The notes: generated by a model from the letters alone, not told the origin. Positions 41,798 through 51,963 are shown, numbered from the stretch's first letter. The stretch: 64,000 nucleotides of DNA from Terriglobia bacterium (GCA_020073605.1 JAIQEW010000018.1:1-64000), one strand, 5' to 3'. Program-made: numbers and translations.

Positions 41798-43885
41798 CTA
41801 TTGGCTCGGATCGCGCTGCGGCGGAGGGCCGGTGACGGACCTGGGCGAAGACACCTGTGGAGCACCGAGCGGCTGAGATCGCGGGCCGTAGTGCGGCACC
41901 GGGCGGTCCAGTTCGTAAGCTCCGAGGTCCGGCGCGCGGCCCGTGAAATCGTCGTTGATCGTCGGAAGCAGGACGCCCGCATCGATAGCGGATGAGCCTG
42001 GCTTGAGGCGAAAATCGAAATCCTCGGGGTTATATAGGCGCTGCGGCTCGGATTTGTCCGGAATTGTGACATTCAGAAAGACATCGTAGTCGAGCAGAAC
42101 GCTGTGCTTCTCCTGGCCGGTAGCCTGGCTGTATTCCTTCAGCGATTTGAAATGGCGCGTAACGAGCTGGCCCTGATAGTCCGCTGCTACTTCGAACGGC
42201 GGGGAGCTCCATTCGAAGGCGTCGTCCACATTGGGATTCGGGCGGAAGCCGTTGTAGTCGGAAGTCGAGTAGTTCGTGTAGGTGCGTAGATTGAGGACGG
42301 GGTCGGCCCAACCGTCTCCCAGGATCAGATTGTTCAGGAAATGGACGTTGGATGCCGGGCCCATGAGCCGGCCCTGCCCAAAGAAAGTATTCTGATAGAT
42401 CAGGACGCCCGCCGGCGTGTCGATAAGCTTTAACGGCCCGCCCGTGGTCATGTCGTACGCGAGATTTTGGAAGAAATACAACGGACCGCCAAACGTGGGC
42501 TGTGCGCTAAACGCTCCACCGGCCGAATTGAAGCAGCGGTTTCGAAAGACGCGGATGTTGTGGGCGCCGCCATCGGCCTCGATGCAGTTGTCCGCCACGT
42601 TGTAGATGTCGTTGTTATAGAAGTCGATGGAAACAGGAACGCGATCGGGTGTTTCGTTCGGGGTGCCATCGGGATCGCCGTATGTGGCGATGTCGATGCC
42701 GTCGTGCCAGTTGGCGACGTAGTTGTAAGCGACCACGTGGCCCTGGCCATAAATCTTTACGGCGTATTCCGAAGTGATGGGCGCGGGATAGCCGGGATAT
42801 TTGGCCCACACCGCCGGCGTCCACCAGCTCTGCAACTTGCTCGGATCGTGCCGCCCGATAAAGACGTTATCCGCGATGTAGAAGTCTTTCGAGCCCGACC
42901 ACTGGTCCTCAACGCCGCGGCCGATATTCTCGAGCCGGGAATGCTTTAGCGTGAAGCCGCTGGCTCCGGCGATGTTCTTGATGCCGAGGAGAAAGGCGAC
43001 ATTGGTGTTGCGGACCGTGATGCCTTCGAAATAGTTGTAGTTTCCCGCCATCAAGTTGAAGAGGTTCTGGCAACCGTCGCCATCGAAGATTACCTCGCCG
43101 TCGCCCGCCCCCTTGATGACGATCGGTTTGTCGGGCGTGCCGCTCTGCGTTAGGTAGTAGGTGCCGTCGAACGGAGTGCCATAGGCGGGAATCGTCCGGT
43201 CGAAGCCGCTGTATGTGAACCGGCTGTCTTTGTAGAGTCCGGTGTGCACGAGGATGACGTCGCCCGGCTGAACGCGCGGAGGCATTACATTCGCGTGGTC
43301 GGACTCATCGGAGCCCATGTAATAGGCGGCGAGCAAGCCGGTGAAGGAAGGCTCCTGCTTCGCGCCTTTGTAGCCGAAGGGATAGACGTGATAGACGCGG
43401 CCGCCGATGGCTGGCTGCGGTTCCTTGCGCGTGCGCGCGACCACGGTTCTTTGGGCCTTTCCTTTCACGCCATCGGGATCGGAAAGAACGAAACGGCATT
43501 CGTATTCAGTGTCGGGTTCCAGATTCAGGAGGCTGCCGGCAAACATGTTCGGAGCCACGTAGCTGTAATAGTGAGCGGCGCCGTCCCGCGGCGCTCCTCC
43601 GAGTACCTGCTCGCGCTGAAGCCTCAGGAGCGGGAGCGCTTTCCGCCACTCGCGCTCGCCTCTTTTCCGGAAGGTCACGTCCACGCGGGCGTTGCGATTG
43701 TCGTCTCCCGAGATGCGCCATTCAAAGCCCAGCGAGACGAGCGTCGGCGGCTCCGTCACGAACTCCCCCGGAACGACGTGTGTTTGGGCCGGGGAGGGCG
43801 CCGCGAAGACCGCGGCCAGCAGGAGTAGAAAGAGTCCTGCACGCAGGCACTGGGTCGCAGGGATTGGCAGGATAGGACGGCTCAT
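41798..43885 (-). CDS. Large exported parallel beta-helix protein
   Basis: A 695-residue protein with signal peptide (AGLFLLLLAAVFAAPSPAQ), an N-terminal beta-sandwich (about 40-150, with 'LNLEPDTEYECRFVLSDPDG' of fibronectin type III character), and a right-handed beta-helix core ('GDVILVHTGLYKDSRFTYSGFD', 'GDGCQNLFNLMAGNYNYFEGITVRNT', 'NIRVFRNRCFNSAGGAFS'). It ends 'DFRLKPGSSAIDAG...TGRAPDLGAYE', the usual close of such helices. The fold is typical of polysaccharide lyases and hydrolases, but no catalytic set is clear and the substrate is unknown. Confidence 0.8.
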   Translation of the reverse strand: MSRPILPIPATQCLRAGLFLLLLAAVFAAPSPAQTHVVPGEFVTEPPTLVSLGFEWRISGDDNRNARVDVTFRKRGEREWRKALPLLRLQREQVLGGAPRDGAAHYYSYVAPNMFAGSLLNLEPDTEYECRFVLSDPDGVKGKAQRTVVARTRKEPQPAIGGRVYHVYPFGYKGAKQEPSFTGLLAAYYMGSDESDHANVMPPRVQPGDVILVHTGLYKDSRFTYSGFDRTIPAYGTPFDGTYYLTQSGTPDKPIVIKGAGDGEVIFDGDGCQNLFNLMAGNYNYFEGITVRNTNVAFLLGIKNIAGASGFTLKHSRLENIGRGVEDQWSGSKDFYIADNVFIGRHDPSKLQSWWTPAVWAKYPGYPAPITSEYAVKIYGQGHVVAYNYVANWHDGIDIATYGDPDGTPNETPDRVPVSIDFYNNDIYNVADNCIEADGGAHNIRVFRNRCFNSAGGAFSAQPTFGGPLYFFQNLAYDMTTGGPLKLIDTPAGVLIYQNTFFGQGRLMGPASNVHFLNNLILGDGWADPVLNLRTYTNYSTSDYNGFRPNPNVDDAFEWSSPPFEVAADYQGQLVTRHFKSLKEYSQATGQEKHSVLLDYDVFLNVTIPDKSEPQRLYNPEDFDFRLKPGSSAIDAGVLLPTINDDFTGRAPDLGAYELDRPVPHYGPRSQPLGAPQVSSPRSVTGPPPQRDPSQ

Positions 43886-44113
43886 GTTTCAGCTCGCTCG
43901 ATTCCTTCGCGGACCGCGAATTTACAATCTAGCCACACTTTTGATCGTGAACAGCGCCAACGCTACCTTCGGGCGCCCAATCGTAGCGCCCACGGGCCCT
44001 GTTTGGAACCCTCTTTCTGCCGGCGAAAGATGCTCCAGGTCGAGCCGGGCTCATGTCCGGGTTTCGGCTCCGGTTATCGAAAAACCGAACAGTAACGGCC
44101 CCGCTCCTGGCTG
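43886..44113. other. Intergenic stretch upstream of the Fe-S carrier
   Basis: Part of a 317-bp gap between divergent genes. No gene or hairpin recognised apart from the promoter annotated just downstream. Confidence 0.45.
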
Positions 44114-44141
44114 TTTACGCCGGGCCCGAATCTGGTATAAT
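44114..44141 (+). promoter_or_regulatory. Promoter of the A-type Fe-S carrier gene
   Basis: TTTACG (44114-44119), 16-nt spacer and a perfect TATAAT (44136-44141). The leader to the start codon is about 55 nt. Confidence 0.65.
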
Positions 44142-44202
44142 CAGCTTGGTATTATGGTGCGCGGGACGGACGGTCGCGCGCAATTTTGGGAGGATCTAGA
44201 AC

Positions 44203-44529
44203 ATGGTTCAGCTGACACCGGTAGCCATCACGAAAGTGAAAGAGATTCTGTCGCAGCAAACACCCGCGCCGACAGGCCTGCGGGTGGCCGTGGTAGGCGG
44301 CGGCTGCTCGGGATTCAGCTATCGCATGGCGTTCGAGAATCAAGTGAACGAGGCCAGCGACAACGTGTACGAATTCGACGGCCTGAAGGTGCTGGTCGAT
44401 CAGATGAGCGAGATGTATCTCGACGGCATCTCGATCGACTACATCGAGACGCTCGAAGGCGCGGGCTTCAAGTTCAACAACCCGAACGTGAAGAGCACGT
44501 GCGGCTGCGGCAGCTCATTCACTGTCTAA
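44203..44529 (+). CDS. erpA: A-type iron-sulfur cluster carrier (IscA/ErpA/SufA)
   Basis: Carries and inserts Fe-S clusters into apoproteins. The 108-residue protein has the family signature 'GGCSGFSYRMAFE' with Cys35 and the C-terminal CGCG pair Cys100 and Cys102, which together bind the cluster. GGGAGGATC precedes ATG 44203. The gene is alone, with its own strong promoter and a terminator 30 bp after the stop, so it is monocistronic. ErpA, IscA and SufA cannot be told apart by sequence alone; the absence of other isc or suf genes makes ErpA a reasonable label. Confidence 0.92.
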   Translation: MVQLTPVAITKVKEILSQQTPAPTGLRVAVVGGGCSGFSYRMAFENQVNEASDNVYEFDGLKVLVDQMSEMYLDGISIDYIETLEGAGFKFNNPNVKSTCGCGSSFTV

Positions 44530-44558
44530 GCGCGCTGGAACCGACTCTTTGATTTCTG

Positions 44559-44593
44559 GCTCCCGGAGCTCATGGCTCCGGGAGCTTTTTTTT
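44559..44593 (+). terminator. Rho-independent terminator
   Basis: Perfect 11-bp stem GCTCCCGGAGC (44559-44569) / GCTCCGGGAGC (44575-44585) with a 5-nt loop, followed by eight T (44586-44593). Ends the Fe-S carrier transcript. Confidence 0.93.
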
Positions 44594-44681
44594 GTGGCCC
44601 CGTATTGTTTACCAGTGCTGCCGCAGGAGCCCTGCTCTTGATTGAAAACGCCGCGCGCGACCCGTATGCTATGCCCTTCGC

Positions 44682-46319
44682 ATGAAGATCGCTCTGGCCC
44701 AATTCAATCCGACTGTCGGCGATTTCGAGGGCAATCGCGCGCGGATTCTCGAACTCGCGCACGAGGCGAAATCCGGGGGCGCCGATCTGGCCGTCTTTTC
44801 CGAACTGTGCCTTTGCGGCTATCCACCGCAGGACCTGATCGAGCGCCCGTCGTTCGCCGAGCGCAACCAGAAAGAGCTTGCCCGACTCGCGCAGGACATC
44901 CCGCTTGCGTCGCTTGTCGGGTTTGTCGGCAAGGCGCAGGACAATACCGGAAAGCCGGTGGCCAATTCCGCCGCTCTGATTGCGCGCGGAAAGATTCTCT
45001 TCGAGCAGCGCAAGATGCTGCTGCCAACGTACGACGTCTTCGACGAAACCCGCTACTTCCAGCCGGCCACGATCCAGCATGTGTTTCCGCTCGGCAAGGA
45101 GACGCTCGGCGTCACGATTTGCGAGGATAGCTGGAACGCCAAGGGCTTTTGGCCCGAGCGCCTCTACGATCGCGATCCCGTGGCGGAGCTCGTAGGGAAG
45201 GGAAGCACGCTGGTGCTGAACATTTCGTCGTCGCCTTACACGTTGGGCAAGCGTGGCCTGCGGCACGACATGCTGAGCACCGTGGCGAAGGAACGCGGCG
45301 TGCCGGTGGTTTACGTGAATCAGGTCGGCGGCAACGACAGCCTGATCTTCGACGGCTCGAGCATGGCGTTTATGCCCGACGGCCGCATTGCCGCGCTGGC
45401 GAAGTCCTTCGACGAGGATCTCGTTTTCTTCGATAGCGTGACCGGCGCGGGTGACATTCGTCCGGCGATGGACGACGAGTACGAGGCGGCCTATCGCGCG
45501 CTGGTGATCGGGACGCGCGACTACGTGCGCAAATGCGGTTTCAGCAAGGTTGTGATCGGCCTGAGCGGAGGAGTGGATTCCGCGCTCGTCGCTGCGATCG
45601 CGACCGATGCTCTGGGCGCTTCCAACGTGCTGGGTGTGGCGATGCCCGGGCCGTATTCTTCCGAGGGAAGCCTGCGCGATGCGAAACAGCTTGCGCAAAA
45701 TCTCGGCATCGAGCTGATCACACTGCCAATCACCGATACGTTCACAAGCTACCGCAAGACGCTAGAGAAGACGTTCTCAGGGCTGGCCGAGGACGCGACC
45801 GAGGAAAATATTCAGGCGCGGATTCGCGGCAATCTCCTGATGGCGCTCTCGAACAAGTTCGGTTCGCTCGTGCTGAGCACGGGAAACAAGTCCGAACTGG
45901 CCGTCGGATACTGCACGCTCTACGGCGACATGGCGGGCGGACTGGCGGTGATTTCCGATCTTCCCAAGACGATGGTTTACGACCTAGCGAATTTCGTGAA
46001 TCGCGCCGGCGAGCGAATTCCGACGGAGAGCCTCACCAAGGCACCATCGGCCGAGCTGCGCCCCAACCAGACCGATCAGGACACGCTGCTGCCGTACGAA
46101 GACCTCGACCGCATTTTGAAAGCCTACGTAGAGGACCTGCAAAGCCCCGAGCAGATCGCCGACGAGTGTCTACTTCCGCTCGACGTGGTCCGCTCGGTGG
46201 CGCTCCAGGTGGACCGGAACGAGTACAAGCGCAAGCAGGCGCCTCCGGGGTTGAAAGTCACGTCGAAGGCCTTCAGCGTCGGCCGGCGCTTTCCACTCGC
46301 CCAGAAATTCTCCGTGTAG
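44682..46319 (+). CDS. nadE: Glutamine-dependent NAD+ synthase
   Basis: Last step of NAD synthesis, amidating deamido-NAD. The 545-residue protein fuses an N-terminal nitrilase-type glutaminase (Glu in 'FSELCLCGYPP', Lys in 'EQRKMLLPTYDVFDE', Cys in 'GVTICEDSWN') to a C-terminal ATP-pyrophosphatase synthase domain ('GLSGGVDSALVAAIATDALG', 'LSTGNKSELAVGYCTLYGDMAGG', 'DQDTLLPYEDLD'). All catalytic residues are present. It is convergent with mdh, 13 bp away. Confidence 0.95.
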   Translation: MKIALAQFNPTVGDFEGNRARILELAHEAKSGGADLAVFSELCLCGYPPQDLIERPSFAERNQKELARLAQDIPLASLVGFVGKAQDNTGKPVANSAALIARGKILFEQRKMLLPTYDVFDETRYFQPATIQHVFPLGKETLGVTICEDSWNAKGFWPERLYDRDPVAELVGKGSTLVLNISSSPYTLGKRGLRHDMLSTVAKERGVPVVYVNQVGGNDSLIFDGSSMAFMPDGRIAALAKSFDEDLVFFDSVTGAGDIRPAMDDEYEAAYRALVIGTRDYVRKCGFSKVVIGLSGGVDSALVAAIATDALGASNVLGVAMPGPYSSEGSLRDAKQLAQNLGIELITLPITDTFTSYRKTLEKTFSGLAEDATEENIQARIRGNLLMALSNKFGSLVLSTGNKSELAVGYCTLYGDMAGGLAVISDLPKTMVYDLANFVNRAGERIPTESLTKAPSAELRPNQTDQDTLLPYEDLDRILKAYVEDLQSPEQIADECLLPLDVVRSVALQVDRNEYKRKQAPPGLKVTSKAFSVGRRFPLAQKFSV

Positions 46320-46332
46320 CGCCCGCCCTTCC

Positions 46333-47271
46333 TTACACGCCGAGGACGTTCACGAGTTCGCGCACCGAGGCGGCGGACTTGTCGAGAGCGGCTTTCTCGT
46401 CGGGCGTCAGCTTGATTTCGATGATCTGCTCGACGCCCTTCGCGCCCAGCTTGACGGGCACGCCGACGAAGAGTCCCTTGATTCCGTATTCGCCTTCGAG
46501 GTAAACCGCGCACGGCAGAATCTTCTTCTTGTCCTTGAGGATCGCTTCGACCATTTCGACGGCTGCGGCCGAAGGCGCGTAATACGCCGAGCCGGTCTTG
46601 AGCAGGTTTACGATTTCGGCGCCGCCCTTGCGTGTGCGCGTGATGATGGCTTCCAGCTTGTCTTTAGATATTAATTCGGGGAGGGGAATTCCCGCGACGG
46701 TGGAGTAGCGCGCGAGGGGAACCATATCGTCTCCGTGGCCGCCGAGGACGAAGGAGTGCACGTTCTCGACCGACACGCCCAGCTCGGCCGCGACGAAGGT
46801 GCTCATGCGCGCGGAGTCGAGCACACCCGCCATCCCGAGGACACGATGCTTCGGGAAGCCGCTGACCTTGAACGCTGCCTGCGCCATGGCGTCGAGCGGA
46901 TTTGTCACGATGATCAGAATCGCGTTGGGCGAGAGCTTGACGACCGCCTCGACCACGGCTTTGATGACGTCGTAATTGGCTTTCAGCAAGTCGTCGCGGC
47001 TCATCCCAGGCTTGCGCGGGAAGCCGGCCGTGATGACGATGACGTCGCTATTCGCCGTCTCTTTGTAATCGCCGCTCGCCGTCGAAATGCCCGCGGCGTG
47101 CGCGTCGCTGCCGAGAATCGGCCCCGATTCCGCCATGTCGAGTGCCTTGCCGGCCGGCACCCCTTCGAGAATATCTGTCAGTACGACGTCGGCGAGACCG
47201 GCATCGTGGATGCGCTGTGCTGTGGTCGATCCGACAAACCCACCGCCTACTACCGTCACTTTCTTACGCAT
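46333..47271 (-). CDS. mdh: Malate dehydrogenase (LDH-like)
   Basis: Interconverts malate and oxaloacetate with NAD. From ATG 47271 (AAGGAGA upstream) the 312-residue protein has the Rossmann motif '[17 protein letters not shown]', the substrate loop '[15 protein letters not shown]' (arginines for malate, not lactate), '[12 protein letters not shown]', '[11 protein letters not shown]' and the catalytic His in '[12 protein letters not shown]'. Length is normal. It lies 105 bp after the NADP-IDH gene on the same strand, so the two may be one unit. Confidence 0.95.
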   Translation of the reverse strand: MRKKVTVVGGGFVGSTTAQRIHDAGLADVVLTDILEGVPAGKALDMAESGPILGSDAHAAGISTASGDYKETANSDVIVITAGFPRKPGMSRDDLLKANYDVIKAVVEAVVKLSPNAILIIVTNPLDAMAQAAFKVSGFPKHRVLGMAGVLDSARMSTFVAAELGVSVENVHSFVLGGHGDDMVPLARYSTVAGIPLPELISKDKLEAIITRTRKGGAEIVNLLKTGSAYYAPSAAAVEMVEAILKDKKKILPCAVYLEGEYGIKGLFVGVPVKLGAKGVEQIIEIKLTPDEKAALDKSAASVRELVNVLGV

Positions 47272-47376
47272 TCGGAAATCTCCTTGATTATTGATGGCTG
47301 GATTCTGGGGCTCTTTCACCGCCCCGTGTGAATAAGAACAGATCCCTCGCTTCGTTCGGGATGACAACTTACTGCG

Positions 47377-48801
47377 CTAGCGGCCGACAGGCGCAGGCGC
47401 ACTCATATTCTCGATGATGGAGCTGGCGAATTCGGTGGTGCTGAGTTTCGTCGCGCCGGGCATGAGACGCTCGAGGTCGTAGGTGACGCGCTTCTGCTGG
47501 ATCGTCCGCTCGATCCCGGCCTCGATCAGGCGCGCGACTTCCTTCCAGCCCATGAAGTCGAACATCATGACGCCGGAAAGCATCACCGAGCTCGGATTGA
47601 TGACGTCTTTGTCCGCGTACTTGGGCGCGGTGCCGTGCGTCGCTTCAAAGCAGCCGTAACCATCGCCGATATTCGCTCCGGGCGCCATACCCAGCCCGCC
47701 GATCTGCGCCGCGCAGGCGTCCGAAATGTAGTCGCCGTTCAGATTGGGCGTGGCGAACACCTGATACTCGTCCGCGCGCGTGAGTATCTGTTGGAAGACG
47801 GAGTCCGCGATGCGGTCGTTGACGAGAATCTTCTTCTTCCACTGGCCGCGCCCATGCGTGGCGGAGATGGCGTCGAGCGTCCGCTTCACCTCGTCGCAAA
47901 TCGTCTTTTTGAAATCCTCGGTTGCCTGCTCGAATCCGGGCTCGATCATCGCGGCGTTTTGCTCGATCGTGAGGTTCGGGTCGCGATCCTTGTTGCCGAG
48001 AATCCAGCTTTCGCGCTCGGTGACGATCTGCTGCCGGAATTCCTCGACGGCAAGCTCGTAGCACCAGTCGCGGAAAGCGCCCTCGGTGAACTTCATGATG
48101 TTGCCCTTGTGCACGATGGTCACGACGGTGCGCCCGGCTTCGATTGCGTACTGAATCGCGCGGCGCATCAGGCGCTTGGTGTTCTTCGCGGAGATGGGCT
48201 TGATGCCGATGCCGGGCGCCTCCGGCAAACGCTTGCCCGTGCCTTTCAGCATTTCGTCGTTGATGAACGCGGCAAGCTTCTCGGCCTCGGGAGTGCCGGA
48301 CTTCCACTCGATCCCCGCGTAGACGTCCTCGGTATTTTCCCGGTAAATGACGACGTTCATCCGCTCCGGATTCTTCACCGGCGACGGAACGCCTTGAAAA
48401 TAGCGTACCGGGCGCACGCACGCATACAGGTCGAGCAACTGCCGGAGCGTCACATTGAGCGAGCGGATGCCGCCGCCCACGGGCGTTGTCAGAGGCCCCT
48501 TGATCGAGATGCGGAAATCACGGATCGCGTCCACGCTGTCCGCCGGCAGCCAGCTTTTGAACTGATTGAACGATTTCTCGCCCGCGAAGACCTCGAGCCA
48601 CGCGATCTTTCTCTTGCCCCCGTAAGCTTTCTCGACCGCTGCATCGAACACTCGCCGCGATGCTTTCCAGATGTCGCGCCCCGTGCCGTCCCCCTCGATA
48701 AAGGGGATGATCGGCTGATCGGGCACGCGGAACTGGCCGCCGACGTATTCAATTGGCTTGCCGTTCGACGGGACCGCCACACCGTTATAAGAACTCTTCA
48801 T
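47377..48801 (-). CDS. icd: NADP-dependent isocitrate dehydrogenase
   Basis: Main TCA-cycle enzyme making 2-oxoglutarate and NADPH. The 474-residue protein has '[46 protein letters not shown]', the E. coli-type phosphorylation site '[13 protein letters not shown]', '[12 protein letters not shown]', and the cofactor loop '[15 protein letters not shown]', whose Lys-Tyr pair is the NADP determinant. It is about 60 residues longer than E. coli Icd owing to an insertion around residues 255-315. The equivalent of the AceK target serine is present, but no AceK gene is in the window. Confidence 0.95.
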   Translation of the reverse strand: MKSSYNGVAVPSNGKPIEYVGGQFRVPDQPIIPFIEGDGTGRDIWKASRRVFDAAVEKAYGGKRKIAWLEVFAGEKSFNQFKSWLPADSVDAIRDFRISIKGPLTTPVGGGIRSLNVTLRQLLDLYACVRPVRYFQGVPSPVKNPERMNVVIYRENTEDVYAGIEWKSGTPEAEKLAAFINDEMLKGTGKRLPEAPGIGIKPISAKNTKRLMRRAIQYAIEAGRTVVTIVHKGNIMKFTEGAFRDWCYELAVEEFRQQIVTERESWILGNKDRDPNLTIEQNAAMIEPGFEQATEDFKKTICDEVKRTLDAISATHGRGQWKKKILVNDRIADSVFQQILTRADEYQVFATPNLNGDYISDACAAQIGGLGMAPGANIGDGYGCFEATHGTAPKYADKDVINPSSVMLSGVMMFDFMGWKEVARLIEAGIERTIQQKRVTYDLERLMPGATKLSTTEFASSIIENMSAPAPVGR

Positions 48802-49172
48802 GGATTGCCGTCTCCCTGGACCACGCCCGTACTGCCGCGAATGCCGTTTGCAAGGTCCTGTAAAGAACCGAATACCTTAACACAATCGGCGCGCGACTGT
48901 ACCGGACACGTTGCTTCAAAATGCAAATTCGAAAGAAATGTTTTCGCCCGGGCACCGGACGGTTCGAGTGCGGGCAATGACGGCCGCAACTTCACAGGCG
49001 CATTCCGACGAAGGATTCGGTGGCGGAGGCAAGCTAAAGTGTGACATTAACTTTCTGCGCCGGCTTCCGAGCTGGTTTCGTAGCTCAACTTTGACTCGAA
49101 CTGTCGGCAAGCCGACGCCCGACTCTCGCCACACCGAGCGCGTTGCCTTTACCTGCCGAAGCAATCGGGGCG
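48802..49172. other. Intergenic stretch with GTCGGC palindrome
   Basis: 371 bp between two minus-strand genes. It contains GTCGGC-AA-GCCGAC at 49103-49116, one of three 14-nt palindromes of this kind in the window. No gene was supported. Confidence 0.5.
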
Positions 49173-50267
49173 CTACTTCGCGCGTTTCTTGAAACCTTGA
49201 GCAACCATTGGAATTGAATAGACCTGAGCCGCATTGGCGACTTCGTTTCCTTGATCGTCCTTCGCACCGCGAGCCAGGATATAAAGAGATTTCTTGCCGG
49301 GGCCCGAGAAGGCTACGCTGATCACGCCTCGAGGCGTTGGGATCACGCCGAGGAGTTTTCCGCCCGGATCGAGGACCTGTACGCCGGAACTGGTGGTCAC
49401 ATACAAGCGCCCCGCTGCATCGATGGTGGTGCCGTCGCCCCCAAACCCGCCTCCTTCAAGCTTGGCGAATTCGCGCTGATTCGTAAGCGAGCCATCGGGC
49501 TGGACGTCGAAGGCCACCATCGCAGGGCCATTTGTTACGTAGAGCGTCTTTTCATCCATGCTGAGGATGATCCCGTTGGTGTGGAGATTCTCACCGTACT
49601 TGGTCACTTGGCCGGCCGGGCTGGCGTAAAACACTCCTCCCATCGTGAAATAGACGCCGCCTTTGCTGTCGGCCGTAAGATCGTTGATCACCACTCCGAT
49701 GCAATCCATGGGATCTCCCTGGTAACTTTTGGCCAGGGTTTTGCAAGTTGGCGCAAGCTGCTCAACCGAAGGGTTGAGGCCTCTTTCCACAATGAACAGC
49801 GCGCCCTTCGTGTTCATCGAGAGCGCGCCTCCGGTGTTCGTGCCCGTGTACACGACGGAAGCGTTGCCGTTCTTATCGAGCTTCACGACCTTGCTGTTGT
49901 CGTTCTGCGCGATGAGCAGGCCGCCGTCGGGTGAGCCCATGATGCCGTCGCCGTTGTTGCCCAACTCTTGCCAAATGAACTTCCATTTCTGCCCTGCGGC
50001 GATGACGCCGGGGATTTCAGTGACCGTGTAGTCTCTTGGCCCCTGCGGTTGCGCACCAACCGGCGCGCCGCCTTGACCGGGTGCGCCGGCTGGCCGCTGG
50101 GCTTGCGGTGGCGGGTTCTTGCACGCGGCCAGCACGGCCGGTTCTCGCGGGTCCTGTGGCGCCTGCACGGACCGCTGTGCAACTGCCGGCGGAGCCTGGC
50201 CCTGGCACAAAGCAGCCGTCGAACCAAGAAAACAGAACGCAATCGTAAGGAGCGCCTTTGAACTCAT
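49173..50267 (-). CDS. Exported SMP-30/gluconolactonase-like beta-propeller protein
   Basis: A 364-residue protein from ATG 50267 (GGAGGACTT site) with a signal peptide (LLTIAFCFLGSTAALCQ), a Pro/Gln-rich linker (residues 25-75), then a six-bladed propeller of SMP-30 type ('GIMGSPDGGLLIAQNDNSKVVKLDKNGNASVVYTGTN', 'NDLTADSKGGVYFTMGGVFYASPAGQVTKYGENLHTNGIILSMDEKTLYVTN'). The family hydrolyses lactones using Ca/Zn. Substrate unknown. A longer upstream frame is open but the ribosome site marks this start. Confidence 0.85.
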   Translation of the reverse strand: MSSKALLTIAFCFLGSTAALCQGQAPPAVAQRSVQAPQDPREPAVLAACKNPPPQAQRPAGAPGQGGAPVGAQPQGPRDYTVTEIPGVIAAGQKWKFIWQELGNNGDGIMGSPDGGLLIAQNDNSKVVKLDKNGNASVVYTGTNTGGALSMNTKGALFIVERGLNPSVEQLAPTCKTLAKSYQGDPMDCIGVVINDLTADSKGGVYFTMGGVFYASPAGQVTKYGENLHTNGIILSMDEKTLYVTNGPAMVAFDVQPDGSLTNQREFAKLEGGGFGGDGTTIDAAGRLYVTTSSGVQVLDPGGKLLGVIPTPRGVISVAFSGPGKKSLYILARGAKDDQGNEVANAAQVYSIPMVAQGFKKRAK

Positions 50268-50284
50268 AAGTCCTCCAAGCCGAT

Positions 50285-50974
50285 CTAGCCTGAACTCGCT
50301 GCACGCCCTGAGAGCTTCACAACTCCTGCGAAAAGCAAGCCGAGCAGGAATCCGCCCACGTGCGCCCACCAGGCTACGCCACCGGTATTGATCGCGCCGA
50401 GCGAGCCGAGACCACTCAGGAATTGCAGCACGAACCACAAGCCGATGAACACCATCGCCGGAATCCGAGCCGTGAACCAGATGACCAGCAGCGGAATCAG
50501 CGTCAGGATACGCGCGCGCGGGAAATATAGCAGATAGGCGCCCAACACGCCCGAAATCGCTCCACTTGCCCCAATCGATGGAATGTGGGAGCCCCACGAG
50601 AAGACCAGTTGCGTGAGGCCTGAACCAATTCCGCATACGAGATAGAAGAGCAAATATGCCACGGGGCCCAGCTGGTCTTCGATGTTGTCGCCGAAAATCC
50701 ACAAGAACCACATGTTGCCTATGATGTGCAGGAATCCGCCGTGAAGGAACATCGAGGTAAAGAGCGGCCAGAGAGCCTGGGCGAGCGAATACCGGTGGCC
50801 GTCCAGCGCGAGTTCAACCTTGGAGGGAATCAGGCCGTAGGTCTTGATGAAGGCTTCGCCTGCCGAAGGCGAGAGCGTGAGCTGATGGCTGAAAACCGCG
50901 ACGTTCACGGCGATCAGCAGGAGAGTCATGTACGGGAACGATCGCCGCGGATTCATGTCCTTGAGAGGGATCAT
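50285..50974 (-). CDS. Rhomboid family intramembrane serine protease
   Basis: A 229-residue polytopic membrane protein with the rhomboid catalytic motifs: Ser in 'IGASGAISGVLGAYLLYFP' and His in 'WWAHVGGFLLGLLFAG', plus the N-terminal 'FPYMTLLLIAVNVAVF' helix and 'GGFLHIIGNMWFLWIFGDNIEDQLG' (the His/Asn loop helix). About six helices, normal size. It overlaps the PfkB stop by 4 nt (ATGA at 50971-50974), so they are translated from one message. Confidence 0.92.
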   Translation of the reverse strand: MIPLKDMNPRRSFPYMTLLLIAVNVAVFSHQLTLSPSAGEAFIKTYGLIPSKVELALDGHRYSLAQALWPLFTSMFLHGGFLHIIGNMWFLWIFGDNIEDQLGPVAYLLFYLVCGIGSGLTQLVFSWGSHIPSIGASGAISGVLGAYLLYFPRARILTLIPLLVIWFTARIPAMVFIGLWFVLQFLSGLGSLGAINTGGVAWWAHVGGFLLGLLFAGVVKLSGRAASSG

Positions 50975-51963
50975 GAATTTGCTCCCGCCGCGGCGCTCGC
51001 AGCCTCGAGCAGTACTTCAGGGGAGTACGCTGGATCGCTTCGCTCACCCGTTTGACGGAGGTGATCGATCTCTTCGAGCGACGCGATTCCGCCGCGGGCG
51101 CCCGCAGCCGTGCAGTTCAGTGCGGCGGCCGCGCAACTGAATTCAAGTATTTCTTCCAGTCGCCAATTCTTCACGAGTCCGTACAAGAACGCTCCGTGAA
51201 AGATGTCGCCGGCTCCGGTGGTGTCGGCAGACTTCACGCGGAAGCCGGGGCAGAGCAGGAAGCGCGCGCCATCCCACGCGAGGACGCCGAGACGGCCGAG
51301 CGTGGCGGCGGTCAAGCGGCACTTGAACTTTCGAAAAATTCCCGGCAGTGACTTCAACAAATTCCGTTCGTCGGTCAATCTCTCGGGGAAATCCTTCGAT
51401 GCGATCACGAAATCCACATATTCAAGTAATACTTCAACTCCAGGGTAGCGGTTGTCGAAATCGCCCACGACAGGAATCTTCTCCTCGCTCGCCCAGCGCG
51501 CTGCCGCGGCCGCCGCTTCCGTGTCGTGCCCATCGATCAGCAATGCGCGTGCGCCGGAGATCCATTCGCGCTTGATATCCGCAGGGCGCAAGGCGATCTT
51601 AGGGTCGCGCTTCCACAGGACGGTACGCTCGCCCGTGGGCTCATCGACGAGGATGAACGAAGTCTGGCTCATGTAGCCGGGCGCGACGATCCAGCGGGCT
51701 TCGACGCCTTCGCGCTCCACTTCTTCCATTTGAAATCTTCCGGCGGCATCGTCGCCGATCTTCCCCACGTAGCGCGCCGAAAGGCCCCAGCGGCGGCACG
51801 CCACGATTGCGCTCGCGACTTGCCCTCCGGGCTTGACCTCGGAGGAGAGCAATTCGACCTTCGAATCGAGCGCAGGGAAGCGCGGCAAGCGGATGATCGT
51901 ATCCGTGGCGTTGATACCCACGCCCACAACATCCACTCCGGGCGGTGCCGCTGGTCGGTGCAT
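50971..51963 (-). CDS. PfkB-family carbohydrate kinase
   Basis: A 330-residue ribokinase-like ATP-dependent kinase. The N-terminal substrate segment 'VEVVGVGINATDTIIRLPRFPALDSKVELLSSEVKPGGQVASAIVACRRWGL' region and the C-terminal anion-hole motif 'DTTGAGDIFHGAFLYGLV' with the catalytic Asp are intact. Fructose, ribose, adenosine or pseudouridine could be the substrate. The rhomboid gene follows by overlap. ATG 51963 is the only good start. Confidence 0.87.
   Translation of the reverse strand: MHRPAAPPGVDVVGVGINATDTIIRLPRFPALDSKVELLSSEVKPGGQVASAIVACRRWGLSARYVGKIGDDAAGRFQMEEVEREGVEARWIVAPGYMSQTSFILVDEPTGERTVLWKRDPKIALRPADIKREWISGARALLIDGHDTEAAAAAARWASEEKIPVVGDFDNRYPGVEVLLEYVDFVIASKDFPERLTDERNLLKSLPGIFRKFKCRLTAATLGRLGVLAWDGARFLLCPGFRVKSADTTGAGDIFHGAFLYGLVKNWRLEEILEFSCAAAALNCTAAGARGGIASLEEIDHLRQTGERSDPAYSPEVLLEAASAAAGANS

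Noticed and set aside
47635..49044. Long plus-strand open frame (469 codons)
   Set aside because: Antisense to the NADP-isocitrate dehydrogenase gene; no ribosome site and no recognisable domains.
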